A DNA stretch of 64,000 nt, taken from assembly GCA_028641055.1 (NCBI GenBank), contig CM054062.1, positions 170,259,715 through 170,323,714 on the forward strand, given 5' to 3'. Position 1 is the stretch's first letter. The number at the start of each line of letters is the position of its first letter. The translations under genes and the position numbers were made by a program. Below are positions 35,358 to 46,600 of this stretch, in pieces. The stretch comes from Alopecurus myosuroides (lineage: Eukaryota > Streptophyta > Magnoliopsida > Poales > Poaceae). The notes beneath the pieces are model-generated. The model searched no databases. It saw nothing but the letters and a program-made list of their open reading frames with translations, and was not told where the DNA came from.

Positions 35358-36544
35358 GCGTGCGAGGGCTTGGGCGCGTGCTGGCCGTGCGCTTGCGGAT
35401 GGAGAGGGGAAGGGGAGAGAGAGAGGAGGGAGAGGTGATGCTCACCACCTATGAAGATGTTGCAGCGGCTCGACGTGGAGGAGGCGATGGGGACAGTGGC
35501 GATGACGAGGTCGTTGACGGCGCGGTGGAGCTCCTCGGGGTGAGCCAATGAAACGGCGAGGGAGAGGGATGTGGGGCGGCCCCGTTCCCGTGCTCGACCC
35601 GCTACGGTGGTGACTAGGACGGCGACGAGGCGAGGTTCAAGAACCCGCCATGGCTGCGGTGGAGGAGGTGCAGGGAACAGAGAAGGGAGGAGGAAGATAA
35701 ACGGCGGCGGCAGCGGAGAGATGGAGGAGGGGGTCTAGGGCAGCAGGGAGGAGGTCTTGGGCGAGGTTTTAAGGAGGAGGAGGCGCGCTGCTGGCCGTCC
35801 CATCCTCTGCCTGTTCGACGTGGACATCCTCGATGTCTTGCCGTACAGAGGTAGGGAATGGGGAGAAAGGTGGGGTGGGCCTGGTGGGGGTGTGGTGGGC
35901 TCAGCCCACTTGGCTGGCCTGCCCTCCCCCCTTTTTTTGTTTTTCTGTTTTCTGTTTCTGTTTTTTTTTGTTCACCTTTTCTTCTTTTTTTTTCTAGGAA
36001 AGAAAAGAGAAAAGGAAATAGGATTTGGTGCTTGTATTTTAGCACTAATTTTTTATTGAATTACCAAAACAGCAAGATTCAAAAGGATGTGGGTTTATTT
36101 CCAAAAATTTGAAATTGCCACATGATTTGAAATTGTGGTTTAGAATTCAAATAGGGTTTTGGGGTTTGAAAAATTGTGGGGATAAATTTGTATAATTTAT
36201 TTATTACAAAAGCCCAGTTGTGCAACTTTCTGTTTTCCAAATTTTTAAATTCTATTGCTGTTTGAAATTCAAATGGATTTGAGTGAAAATTGCAACAATT
36301 GAATTATAGAAATTTAAGCAAGTTAATAGTTTGGAAATTCTAGTTTATTGGAAGCAATTGGATGTTTTGATTTGAATGTTCCATTTGAAAAAATTGTAAC
36401 AGAACAAGTATGAAACAAGGATTTGAATTTTTGTTTGGAATTCAAATGGAAAAACAAATGAAATGCTTATGATGGAATGATGCAAACTTAATTTAAACAA
36501 AAAGCAAACATTGTAATGGTGTTTTTCATACTTGGGATGTTACA
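35358..36544 (-). repeat. Right LTR of element A, last segment
   Basis: Begins with the second GCGTG and matches 1156-2336 of the left LTR closely. Ends GATGTTACA at 36544, where it cuts the antisense gene between Asn and the next codon. Confidence 0.92.
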
Positions 36545-39161
36545 GATTCCTGCGGACGGGAGCGTCTGGCTGGGCAGCCTGCTTCTCGGCGGCCTTCTTC
36601 TCGGCTGCTGGCTTCTCGACAGCTTGCTTCTCGGCAGCCTTCTTCTCGGCAGCTGGCTTCTCGACAGTTTTCTTATCAGCAGCCTTCTTCTCGGCTGCAT
36701 CTTTCTTGCCAGCAGCATCGGAAGCAGTTTTCTTGGTGGTCTGCTTGGCTGGAGGGCTAGCTGTGGTCTTGGTCTTCTTCATGGACGGGGAGCTTGGCAC
36801 AGTTGGTGGAGCGGACTGCTGGGTAGGCGGCGCCAAGGACTGGCTACCGGGCGCAGCGTCCGGCTGCGCGTGGCTCTGCAGGTCCGGATCCACATCAGTT
36901 GTCTCAACCCGCTGCTTGGCAGCGGGGTCTTGCAGTACGTCGTCTTGATTATCTACCCGCGGCTGGGCCGCGGGGTCATCTCGGGCAGCAGCATCAGTAT
37001 CCTGCTGCTCCTGGCCCTCTTCCTGCCGCTCAAGGGCGGCACGATCTTGGTGCTCGGTGGCCGTTTCTGTGTTCTCCCTAGCTGTGGCAGCTAGGGGAGA
37101 AGGGGGTCTCTCGTCGTGAGCAACATCCTGCGCTTGTTGTTCCGCGCGGGCCTGCTGCTCCTGCTCGGCGTCCTGGGCACCAGTGTCCATGCCCTGGACG
37201 TTGGTGTCGTCTTCATCCTCACCCTTCACGGGAGAGGGCGCACGCGCCTCGTCCCCTGCCGCGGGCTCGTCCTCTTCAGAGAGGTCGATGAGCTTGTCGA
37301 TGTCAATGGCGGATCTCTTCTTGGATTTGGAGGGAGCGGCAGCAGCATCAGCGTCCAAGGGGGCGCTGAAGAGAAAAGGGGATTCAGGAAAAGAAGAGGG
37401 AAAGAAGAAACCAAGAAGCAGCGGCGGAGCAAGGAATTCAAGGAAAGCAGTGACAGAAGATTGTGACTTGAAAGAGAATCACTTACCCTGCACGTGAAGG
37501 GGGTGGCCGTCTCCCAGAGACCTGCTTGGTCTTCTTCTCGCCCTTCTTGGCCTTCTTGGCGGTGGGCTCCTGGGCACCACTGCCGCCCTCTTCCGAGTGG
37601 CGGGAGCGGCAACCGCAAGCGGATCGACCTCGAGGGCGTCCTCATCCTCTCCCTCGTCAGCATTAGCATCCTCTGCAAAGTAGGAGAGAAGAAAACGATT
37701 GAGAAACAGAAAGAAACTAAGTTGCGCTACTCGCGACCAAAAAGGTGAACTCGGTCACCTGCGTCGTCGTCTTCGGACCAGTCCCGAATGGACGTGTCGA
37801 CATGATGCTTACCCGGCTGGACGGCATGGGGGATGCAGAGGGTGTCCGCGGTGTCGTAGGAGACCTCGTCATCCTCCTTTCGGTCTTCGTGCCAGTTGGC
37901 CTTGAAGCGCTCCTCGCTCTCAGCGAGCTGGCGAGCAAGGCGCTGGAGAAATGAGCAAGCAACACGAATCAGTTGAGCAGTGTAAGGGATTCTACCCGGG
38001 ACAAGATGCAAGCACAAAGCATAACAGAGTAAGCGTCCTACTCAACGAGGCGTGCAAACACAAAGCACATGAAGCCTAACAGATAGTAGCAAGTGTTCTA
38101 CTCGGCATGTAGTGCAAACATAAAGCACATGAAGCCTAAAGAGATACGGCTAAGTGTCCTACTCGGCACAGAGTGCGGATGCTAAGCATACCAGGCTAAG
38201 AAGGCTATCTACTCGGAATCAATACGCAGGAAACATGATGAGAAGTACTAACCCGCTTAATCGGCTTCGTGCGGCTGTACGGCACGAAGCCGTACTGCCA
38301 GTGGTCGGTGAGGCCGGTGCTCATGATGGAGCGCGCCCAGACGGCCACGTCCGCGTTGCTGAGCTCGAACGTGGTCGTTCGAGTGCAATCTCTGTTGCCG
38401 CCCATGTAGCACATGAGGTGTGCGCGGCGTTGCAACGGGAGCACTCGCCTGGAGATCCAGCAAGCGATGGGGTCGTCGTCCTTGAGCCCCTTCTCCTTCA
38501 GCTGGGCGAGGCGCGCGTTGATCTGCTTGATGTCGCCGTCTAGCGGGGGCTTGAATCCCCAATTCTGCCCGGTAGGAGGCGAATTGGTCCACCGGGGGAG
38601 ATTGATCTGGTCCACCAGTGGCTCGCCTTCCTTGACAGGGATGTTCTTCACGTAGAAGAAGGTCTTCTGCCATTTGCGCACGGAGTCAAGGCCCTTGATG
38701 CGCGGATGGCTGGTCCCGCTGCGCTGCACCATCAGGGCGCTGCCGGTCTCGGTCATCCCGCGGCTGCTATCCGCGCTACCCGGCTTGGCCTTGCTCTGCT
38801 TCCTGAAGAAGAAGTAGCGCGCCCAGGTCATCGGAGTGGGGCGCACGCCCAGGAACGCCTCGCACACCACAGCGTGGTATGCGAGCATCACCATTGCGTT
38901 CGGCGACAGGTGATGCGGTTGGATTCCGAAGTGGTCGAGGAAGCCGCGGAAGAAATCTGACACGGGCAGCCCAAATCCCCGCGCGAAGTGCGCGAGGAAC
39001 ACCACGTGCTCGTCCGCCTCCGGGGTGGGGACAAGCTCGCCGTCGGGGTGCCGGCAGCGGACACCGGGAGGAACTCGCCGGGTGTTCACCAGCCACCGGC
39101 ACTCGTCTGCCGTGACGTTGGATCCGGCCCACCCGGCGCGAGCATCATCGTCGCGAGCCAT
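36545..39161 (-). pseudogene. Antisense accessory gene ('putative gypsy type transposon' / Transposase_28-like), frameshifted and cut by element A
   Basis: Exons by splice signals: 39161-38253 (303 codons), 37942-37759, 37672-37487 and 37365-36545. Exon 1 carries the domain often annotated in grasses as 'putative gypsy type transposon' (FARGFGLPVSDFFRGFL, IQPHHLSPNAMVML, KWQKTFFYVKNI). Exon 2 is acidic (ESEERFKANWHED). Exons 3-4 are Ala/Lys/Glu-rich with KKA and EKPAAEKKA repeats. Within exon 3 the frame must shift by one base near 37590 to join the Lys-rich stretch to exon 4. The coding end is lost at 36545, where A inserted. Protein role unknown; a nuclear role has been proposed for the Grande counterpart. 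Confidence 0.75.
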
Positions 39162-39851
39162 CGAGCAGAAGAGGGAGTTTGATGTTAATTTGGTGGGATT
39201 TGGCGGAAAGAACTGGCCTTATGGCACTGTGAGATGCACGGCAGCGAAGAGCTCGGTGGCGGCGGAGAAACGAATGGGTGAAGGGAGAATGAAGGCAGGA
39301 AGAAGAAGAAGGAGTTACCGAGGGGGTACTTATACCTCCCCTCGGGTTGCCGTTACGATTGGAGGTAGTGGGATCAGTTATGCACAGAGATCGTGCGGCG
39401 TGGGGTGTGCGGGCCGGTTAGAAACGCACACAGCGCAGAACGCGCGCGTAACGGCCGCAATTGATCCCACGACACGATCGTGGGTAATTACTGCGCTTGA
39501 TGGGACCTAACGGGCTAGTGGGCCCAGGCCGTGAAAACTGGGCGTGTGGCCTGTTAGATCCCGGGTACCGAGGCGTCGGGGGTACGGGAACGTGACACGT
39601 GCCCAGTTGCGCTGCCGAAAGGCGGATTTGGTCTGCCACGCTCATATTCTCTCCAGAAATTTCGCAAAGTCTTTTTACTCGGCGACAGAGAAGAGAAAAG
39701 GCCCTATTCGGAAAAGAGGAAGCTCAAGACAGGATTAAGGGCTACTCGGAGGTTCTACTCAGCATCCTAAAGATTCAAAGACAAGATTGGTTTTTAAGCT
39801 GGCAGAGCCCAGTGAACAAGTCCACAGGACTCTACCAGCTTCGGGGACTAA
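39162..39851 (-). promoter_or_regulatory. Upstream region of the antisense gene
   Basis: No ORF of note. On the minus strand a GGTATAAGTA box lies at 39327-39336, about 170 bp before the ATG, so the gene could have its own promoter. The part nearest 39851 is the 3' untranslated end of the host element on the plus strand. Confidence 0.5.
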
Positions 39852-40722
39852 TGTCGGGGGGATACCCCCGAGTAGGGTAAAGGAAAGTGCTAAGGGGCAA
39901 GATCAGAAGAGACGTTTGGCAGAGTAGCGGCTACCCGGTACTCGCTACCCGGTCGTCCGCTATTCGGCCGTACACACTGATGGCCAGGAGGAAGCATCAA
40001 GGAAGTTACTCTTCTCCGAGTAGAGGAAGTGGACCGAGTAGAGAGGGCGGTCTCCTACTCGGGCCAGAAGTCAAAGGAGCCGTTCTGACACAGGATCCCG
40101 CGTATCCCGGGTCCGTACTGCGGCACTGTTCATCTGCATAACGCGTGCTTATCCGCGCCAGGGTGTCAGCAGGGCGTCGCAGGTTAGGGGGCCTACCCCG
40201 TGACAGTGTCAGTGATAACAGATCAGTTTCTCGGTTCTGCGGAACGACTTTGCACACGGAGACAAACTTGGAAGCCAAAGGTGTCAGCGGGAAGCCGGAA
40301 GTGCATAGTGTGCACACAATGTCGACATCTTGGCTGTGTCCGGCTGGGCACCAGTATATAAGGTGCCCTGCCTCCTCCTGCGCGAGGGATCCCAGACTTG
40401 GCTCACGTTCTTGACCTAGTTCATCACAGAGAGAGAAGAGTGGCTACTCGGTGTAGGAAACATTTGTACTGTGGCTACTCGGCGAGACACGAATATAAAG
40501 AGAGAAAGGCAGGAGTAGGGGTTTTACCTCCACACAAGGGCCCTGAACCTGGGTAAATCTTGTTGTTTGCAGTGCTAGCTTCATACTCACGCGGCTACTC
40601 GCTGCGTGATCCCTCCCCGAGCGCCTTCAGCGTCCATCGTCCCCACAACTTTAGCCATCTTATGGCATCTGCCGTGACACCACCACGACACCGGGTCCCC
40701 TCCGGACTCCGTGTACTTGACA
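39852..40722 (+). repeat. 3' LTR of the plus-strand gypsy element
   Basis: 871 bp from TGTCGGGGGGATACC to GTACTTGACA (TGTC/GACA ends). TATATAAG at 40355-40362 on plus marks the promoter and fixes orientation. It holds many CTACTCGG/CCGAGTA words. The left partner LTR is outside the window. Confidence 0.7.
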
Positions 40723-40952
40723 GATTTGTAAGACTTCTGGGCTTTGTTTCGTCCAATTCCGAGAATATTTCTAGAAAAACTTTTCTGAAACCAAAAACAG
40801 CAGAAAACAGGAACTGACTCTGTGGCATCTTGTCAATAGGTTAGTCTCAGAAAATCCATAAAAATGACATAAAGTGTATATGAAACATGTAGCATATAGC
40901 ATAAAAAGAACATGGAACATCAGAAATTATAGATACGTTTGAGACGTATCAT
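40723..40952 (-). repeat. LTR-end fragment (TGATACGTCTC type)
   Basis: On the minus strand it begins TGATACGTCTCAAACGTATC, a start seen in many grass retroelement LTRs (exact family not assigned), and runs 230 bp before meeting the LTR end at 40722. Only one end is present, so it is a truncated LTR. Confidence 0.5.
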
Positions 40953-41140
40953 CCACACATAAAGAATCAAACTCATTTGGGAAAAACTCTCCACCATGAT
41001 CTGACCTGATTCGTTTAATTTTCTTTTTAAGTTGATTCTCAACTTCTGCCTTATAGATTTTAAAGTAGTGTAGAGCCTCATCTTTAGTATTTAACAAACA
41101 TACATAGAAAAATCTAGTGGAGTCATCTATTAACGTCATG
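40953..41140 (-). pseudogene. Ty1/copia integrase fragment
   Basis: About 60 codons of the integrase core are recognisable: TLIDDSTRF, KDEALHYFKIYKAEVE and RSDHGGEFF (second catalytic Asp region). It is cut at both ends and joined without a gap to the LTR fragment at 40952. Different family from the copia element at 45165-55218, where the equivalent reads RSDNGSEFK. Confidence 0.85.
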
Positions 41141-41151
41141 CAATGTCTCGT

Positions 41152-41231
41152 AAATAGCACGCTATAGCGCGATATAACATGATAATAGCGTATTTTAAGG
41201 CCGGCGTATATTCTATAGCACGCTATTTTTT
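41152..41231. repeat. Small foldback, MITE-like
   Basis: AAATAGCACGCTATAG and CTATAGCACGCTATTT are inverted repeats matching at 14 of 16 positions, about 80 bp end to end, with a further AATAGCG word inside. Such words occur in small grass DNA transposons. No target duplication is clear. Confidence 0.4.
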
Positions 41232-41239
41232 CCTTGTTG

Positions 41240-43570
41240 CTTTGCATGTTTTCTTAATTAATTATATAAAACCTTGTAAAAGGGTTTGTCATCAGTTATC
41301 AATATGGGGGAGATTGTGTGGTTTTGGTAATTAATGACAATCCTTATGGACTAATGTTTGCATTGAGATATTCTTGTAGGCTTGTCCATTGACACCACTT
41401 GAACTCCATGTGTTGGATTCGAGGTTGGATGCTATCAAGATCATTGCTTATAATGAATATATTTGATATGATGAAGAAGAAGAATTGTCATGCTATTATT
41501 GATCATATTGCAAGTATATCTTGAAGAAGGAGTTTGTGTGAATATTCATGTTTACCTTCAAGACATCATCATCATGAATCAAGAGAAGATTCTTGGTTGA
41601 TCAAGTAGAAGTGCAAAGAATGTATTCGAGATTGATCAACACACAAAGTTAAATGATGTACCAAGTGGGATCATGTGATCTCGTGGTAAGGTCAAAAAAT
41701 TTCTATACAGCTTTGTGAGATATCCATGTTACATGTGTGTGGGGTGTCTTTGTGGGTTTAGGTTTCTTCCCACGAGGCTTGCATAAAAAAGGATATTCCA
41801 TATAGCCCATGGAAGAAGACGACAAGTGATGATCGTCATCAAAGAGGCTGTGAAGTGTGAGTTCAAGATGAGCATCAATAAGAGTTCATATGCTTTATGC
41901 TTGCCACCCATATGGAGATTATTGTCAAGTGAAGATGTACATGTGATAATATCCCCCATATTATCTTATCGGGGAGCAATTTACAAGTCTTCATGAAGTG
42001 AAGCACAATCAAGAAACGTGGTCCAACTTAAGGTAATTAAGACCGGCATCATCTAGCTCAATTGGATTGCGCAAGGCAAAGGTATGACTTAGATATGGTT
42101 TCTATTTTACCGGTCTCATGATGTAGTTAGGAGACCGGGTTATAGAATAGATAACCGTTCTATCAAGAGGGGCTCTTGAATGCGTATCATCGTATCTATC
42201 ATAGAGAGCTCAAACCTTTGCATAATTGGCATCATCCTTCTTGTTTCTTATTTAAGTTTTCTCCATCTGTGGTTTTAGAGATTTTCATCTTCTTATGTCA
42301 AGGTCAAGTTCATCAACAACGGATTTTGTATGAAAAACTTATCACACTTTTGATGTTGGAGGTTTTACTGATTGTTCTTTATAGATAGGTCAAACATTTC
42401 ATCATTTGGTTTTATCCTCGCATGTTGGACTATGATGTTTCTCTGCATATTCTTGTAGTGCTCGTCGTTACAATTTTAACGAGCCCAAGAACGTAAAAAA
42501 TGGAGTTCAGGTGCAAAATATATGACTGTTTTCATATTTGCCTATTCTGCAGTTTTCAGGGGACCGGAAGTTCCGGGCCTAGGACGGAAATTTCGGCCCC
42601 CGTAAGTTTCCGACCAGATAACCTACCAAAGCCCCCCCCCCCATTTGTGAGCGTCCCTAGGTCGTTATGGGGTTCTTCCATGTTAAGTGCAGAAATGTCC
42701 GTTTCGGACGCCCGTACCGATTAGATTTTGTGGGAAGCTATAAATAGTCTTCCTATTCCCCGAGAGGAGGTTTTCCAACTCGTTTTCTCTCTCCTTCGTT
42801 GTTGACCTTCCTAAGTTTGGGTTTCTCTCAATCCCTCTAATGATTCTTGCCTATTTTTAGGCAAAATAGAGAGGAGATCTAGATCTACTATTCCACCAAT
42901 AAATCTCTCCTCTTAGTGAGGGGAATCCATTGGATCTAGATCTTGGGATTCATTAGTTGTTTTCCTTGTTCTTCCCCCTTCCTCCCTCCATTGAATTATT
43001 TGCTTTGGTGTAATTTGGAAGAGAAGTACTTGACCACTTTGTGTGTTCTTGCCATTGCACTAGGTGTATCGGTTTGAGTTCCCTACGAGATTCATGGAAG
43101 AGAAGTTTGTGAGCTTATTACTCTTGGGTGCTTGGTCACTGTAGAGATTGCTCCTCCTGGGTGCATTGAGCACCCTAGACAGTTAGTGGTTGGAGCTTCC
43201 ACCTTGTTGCAAGAAGTTTCGTTGAGATCCTCCAATTGAGTTGTGGAGACAGCCTCAACCTTGTGTAAGGTTTGGTCACCGCCTTCAAGTTGACCTCATA
43301 GTGGAAACGAGCATCTCCCTCACTGGAGAAGTTTAAGGAGAATAGGGTGAGCACAACCATGCATTGGTGTGTCTTGGCGGCTCCACATCCCTCCAAGGAA
43401 GACGTGCTTCCCTTGGGAAGGAACTTTGGGAATTACATCGTGTCTCCTTGTGATTCGGTTATTTCTATACCCTAGCTTGTTACTTATGCACTTACCTCTA
43501 TGATAGCCATCGTGCTTCAAGTCATCTATATTGCTATCACATAGTTGTATATCTTGCCTAACATAAGTTG
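41240..43570 (+). mobile_element. 3' end of a plus-strand Ty1/copia element: polypurine tract and truncated LTR
   Basis: TATGGGGGAGATTG (41304-41316) matches the polypurine tract of the minus copia element at 46578 and is followed by LTR sequence starting TGTGTGGTTTTGG. A plus-strand promoter GCTATAAATAG is at about 42736-42746. Upstream of it lies a CCGGAAGTTCCGG-type palindrome (42565-42577), akin to the CCGGAATATCCGG words of the other copia LTR. The LTR's end is not found; similarity fades near 43570. No coding sequence inside. Confidence 0.6.
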
Positions 43571-45164
43571 TTGGTGTCACGGCGCTGGAGCTTGGACCGT
43601 AGAGGAAGCTGATGAGTGCTCAAGGCGAGATGATAGCACTTTGTGCCGAGGTCGAGGTAGCCGAGAGCGTAGGGTGGTGTAGCCGTGGTCGAGGTAGCCG
43701 TGCGAGGATCGCCGAGGTCGATGTCGAGTGGGGGTAGCCGGTGTCGAGGTAGTCGCCGTGTAGCCGCGGGGCGCAAGGAGGCGCCAAGTTAGACATAGGC
43801 GCAGTGGTGTTGAAGTAGTGGTGCGCCGGGAAGAAGACGGTATGGACGAGGCGTCGCGCCGGGTTTGCCAAGCCCGTGGACGCGTCGTGGACGAAGGCAC
43901 GCGCCAGTGTTTCCAGCACCGGGCATGCGTAGAAGGACGAAGTCGATGTTGACGAGGCGTAGCACCAGGCTTGCCAGACCCGAGGACACGTCGTGGACGA
44001 AGGCTCGACGACGGTTGCAGCGCCAGTCAGCGTGGGGGTAGAAGGTGCCGATGTCAACCACGGTTGTCGGAGCAGAGGAAGTGGTCGAGGAAGATGACGG
44101 CGATGCGTAGAAGGACGAAGTCGATGTTGACGAGGCGTCACACCAGGCTTGCCGGGCCCGGGGACACGTCGTGGACGAAGGCTCGACGACGGTTGCAGCG
44201 CCAGTCGGCGTGGGGGAGAAGGTGCCGATGTCAACCACGGTTGTCGGAGCAGAGGAAGAGGTGGACGGCGATGTAGTCGGCGGAACCAAAGGCAGCCCGT
44301 GGGGGGGGGCATGTTGGTTGCCGTTAGGAGCGACACGGCGGCGGTAGCCCGCGAAGGGCCACGGCGGTCACGTGTAGAAGCGCGGCGGCGATGCTCGTAG
44401 TAGGCGAGAAAGAACCCAACAACTCGAAAAAGACCACGCGCGGACGGTGGCGTTCCCGCGCCTAGGGAGGCGGCGCGGCGCATACCACGAAGAGGTCAAC
44501 GCGCGGGGACGGCGGAGTGGACCGCACGTCGTGGCGCTACGGCTCGAAGAGCGACGCAGCGGCGACGTGTGTGTCGGGGCGACGTCGGGAAGACCTCGGG
44601 GCGGCGACCTGGACCGCGTGTGCTGCGGCGCTATAGCCCGAAGGGGTGACGCAGCGGCAGCACGCCGTCAGGGCAACCGCGGGAACGGCCTCGTGGCGGC
44701 GGGCACCGCGTGCTGTGGTACTACGTACGGCCCGAAGGGATGACGCAGCGGCAGCGCACCGCCAGTGAACCGCTGGAACAACTCGTGGCGACGGCGGGGA
44801 CGGTGTGATGCAGCGCTACGGCCCGGAGGAGCGACGCAGCGACGACGCGCGGGGTGATGCAGCCGTGGTGAGAACCACGGGGCGGCGGCGCTGCGGCCCG
44901 ATGGGGCGACGCAGCGGCAGCCCGTTTGCTCGATCGGTGATAGACGCACGCTCAGGGACGGTCTGCACGGGAACCTGTGGAGGCGCACGCAGACGACTGT
45001 ACAGGTCGGCCGCGTAGCCTGGATCGAACGGATCGCGGGCGGGCGGGTGATCAATCCGCTTGCTCGCGAGGTGGAGGATGCGCCGCTCAGCACGATGATG
45101 ACGACGGAAGGCTGGGTAGTGGAGGCCGAGCGGCGAACGCAGCGCCGTGCCTGAGCGGCCAAGG
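43571..45164. repeat. GC-rich block with two degenerate tandem repeats, origin unknown
   Basis: From 43927 a 178 bp unit occurs twice (43927-44104, 44105-44282), after a partial third copy at about 43840-43926. From about 44530 to 44920 a unit of 80-100 bp recurs five times, marked by GGCCCGAAGGG(G)TGACGCAGCGG-like words. Long open frames exist on both strands (for example 287 codons, minus, 43620-44483), but they follow from GC content and repetition, and no protein family is seen. It ends at the copia LTR (45165). Confidence 0.6.
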
Positions 45165-46577
45165 TGAAAGCAAAGTATGGGCACCTAGAGGGGGGGTGAA
45201 TAGGTGCTATGGCCAATTTTAATTTTTCTCAAAGTTTAGGCTTGACAAGAAGGTAAATTCTCTAGATAGTGCAACTAGTGGTGAATTTACCTATATGACA
45301 AGGCAAGCAATTAATGCAACAAGTACGAGTAAGTAAAGAGAGGGAGGAACGAGGTAATCGATGGAAGCACACGGAGACACGATGCATTTCCGAGTTCCTC
45401 CTTTTTAGGGGAGTACGTCTCGTTGGAGGGGTGTGAGCTCGCCACAAAGGCCTACTCAACGCCACGAAGGCCTCACCCTATTCTCCGATGAACTCCGCCA
45501 CAAAGGCCTAGTTCACCTTCCACTATTGAACCCCTTTGAGGCGGGGATCGAATCCTTTACAAACAACTTGGGGCACACACCCACAACTAAATTGGGGGCT
45601 CCCAACTCTTCTTGAATCACCAACAAGTATCAAGATGCCTAGGTTCTCCACAAGAGGAAACCCTAGGCTAGATCCCTCAAGCTAGAGAGGGGGAAATGAA
45701 GAACGGCTCGGTGAAGATGTAGATCGGGGCCTTCTCCTTCAATCCTCCAAAGATCTTCAAGATTGGGTGGAGGGATTGGGAGTAATGAGAGATTTGGTGA
45801 GTTCTTAAATGCTCATAAATGCTAAGGGGAAGAACTAGATCTTGGGGAAGAAGAGGAGGGGTATTTATAGCCCCTCCTCACAACTAGTCGTTGTGCAGGA
45901 AAAAGGGGACCGGAATATCCGGTCCAAGTTTGGACCGGAATATCCGGTCAGCTTTCTCCACGCAGCCCTGCAGATCTGAACCGGATTATCCGGCTGTTCC
46001 AGAATAATCCGGTTCAAATAATCTGGCTCACTCCAGTGAGCAAATCTTCCAGTCCTTAGCCAATTTCGCGCAGCACCCGGAATATCTGGCTCGATATGAA
46101 AAATCTGGATTGAATAATCCGGTTGACTCCAGTACGTCAAATTTCCAGTCCTTAGCCATTTTTGCGCTCCTTCATCAGCACCCGGAATATCCGGTCCGAT
46201 ATGAAAAATCCGGTCCGAAAAATCCGGTTGACTCCAGTACGCAAAACTTCCAGTCCTTAGCCATTTTTGCGCTCCTTCATCAGCACCCGGAATATCCGGT
46301 CCGATAAAAAAAATCCGGTCCGAATAATCCGGCTAACTCCAGTACGCAAAAGGGTCTGAAATTTGCCAAACCGGAATATCCGGTCTGCTCCGAATAATCC
46401 GGTTTCCAATAATCCGGCTGGGTTCTGTCCCAAAACTCTCAGGCCAAACTTCACCGACTTTTCGGTGATCGATGCCGATGTTAAGTATAACACCTGCACG
46501 CTTAACACCTCGATAAATAATGTACTTAGTATTGTTAACTAACACACAAAACACTGGGAAAACGAAATGCACTTTCA
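45165..46577 (-). repeat. 3' LTR of the minus-strand copia element
   Basis: 1413 bp with perfect TGAAAG/CTTTCA ends. On its far side it has the AGAGGGGGGGTGAATAGGTG word common in grass copia LTRs (45187-45206). Its U3 is crowded with CCGGAATATCCGG-type palindromes (45905-46415), many within a tandem repeat of about 105 bp. Confidence 0.9.
46031..46336 (-). repeat. Tandem repeat of CCGGAATATCCGG-bearing units in the copia LTR
   Basis: Three units start with CTCCAGT at 46031, 46127 and 46232 (next partial at 46337), 96, 105 and 105 bp long. Each includes TTCCAGTCCTTAGCCA and one to three CCGGAATATCCGG or AATCCGGT words. The repeat lies in U3, where enhancer-like repeats are usual. Confidence 0.8.
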
Positions 46578-46600
46578 ATCTCCCCCTTTTTGGTGTTAGA
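46578..46600 (-). other. Polypurine tract of the copia element
   Basis: The minus strand reads CACCAAAAAGGGGGAGAT directly before the LTR's TTGAAAG start, as expected for the plus-strand primer. Confidence 0.85.

Larger units (their letters stand above)
897..36544 (-). mobile_element. Element A: Ty3/gypsy chromovirus-like LTR retrotransposon, split by nested insertions
   Basis: The element reads right to left: 5' LTR (8333-9993, 14467-16028, 35358-36544, interrupted by B and E2), primer site 8319-8330, upstream ORF 6976-7932, gag 6766-5852, pol 5806-2375, polypurine tract 2337-2356, and 3' LTR 897-2336 (truncated by the window and by E0). LTRs start TGTCGCACCC and end GATGTTACA. The right LTR totals about 4.4 kb once insertions are removed. 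The two LTRs differ by scattered single-base changes over the shared 1.4 kb. Gene order PR-RT-RH-IN plus a C-terminal chromodomain-like tail fits a Tekay/Del-type chromovirus. A inserted into the antisense gene at 36545; its duplication there should be GATTC, but the left copy is outside the window. Confidence 0.9.
36545..40722 (+). mobile_element. 3' part of a plus-strand gypsy element carrying an antisense gene
   Basis: The right end is an LTR (39852-40722) with a plus-strand TATA box, preceded by a CTTCGGGGACTAA polypurine-like stretch (39839-39851). The element therefore runs left to right and this is its 3' end. Its interior here is taken up by a spliced gene on the opposite strand (39161 down to 36545). 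Pol would lie left of element A, outside the window. Maize Grande-type elements are known to carry an antisense accessory gene in this position; assignment to that group is by layout only. Confidence 0.7.

Noticed and set aside
36516..37094. 192-codon plus-strand ORF rich in Leu/Gly (LLLGGLLLG)
   Set aside because: Antisense of the Lys/Ala/Glu repeat of the accessory gene; the repeat itself creates the open frame.
39852..40722. 5' LTR of a minus-strand element driving the antisense gene
   Set aside because: TATA box and polypurine-like tract are in plus orientation, and no primer site follows on the minus strand.
43620..44483. 287-codon minus ORF, Pro/Arg/Ser-rich
   Set aside because: Lies in GC-rich tandem repeats with open frames on both strands; no family resemblance and repeated peptides follow the DNA repeat.
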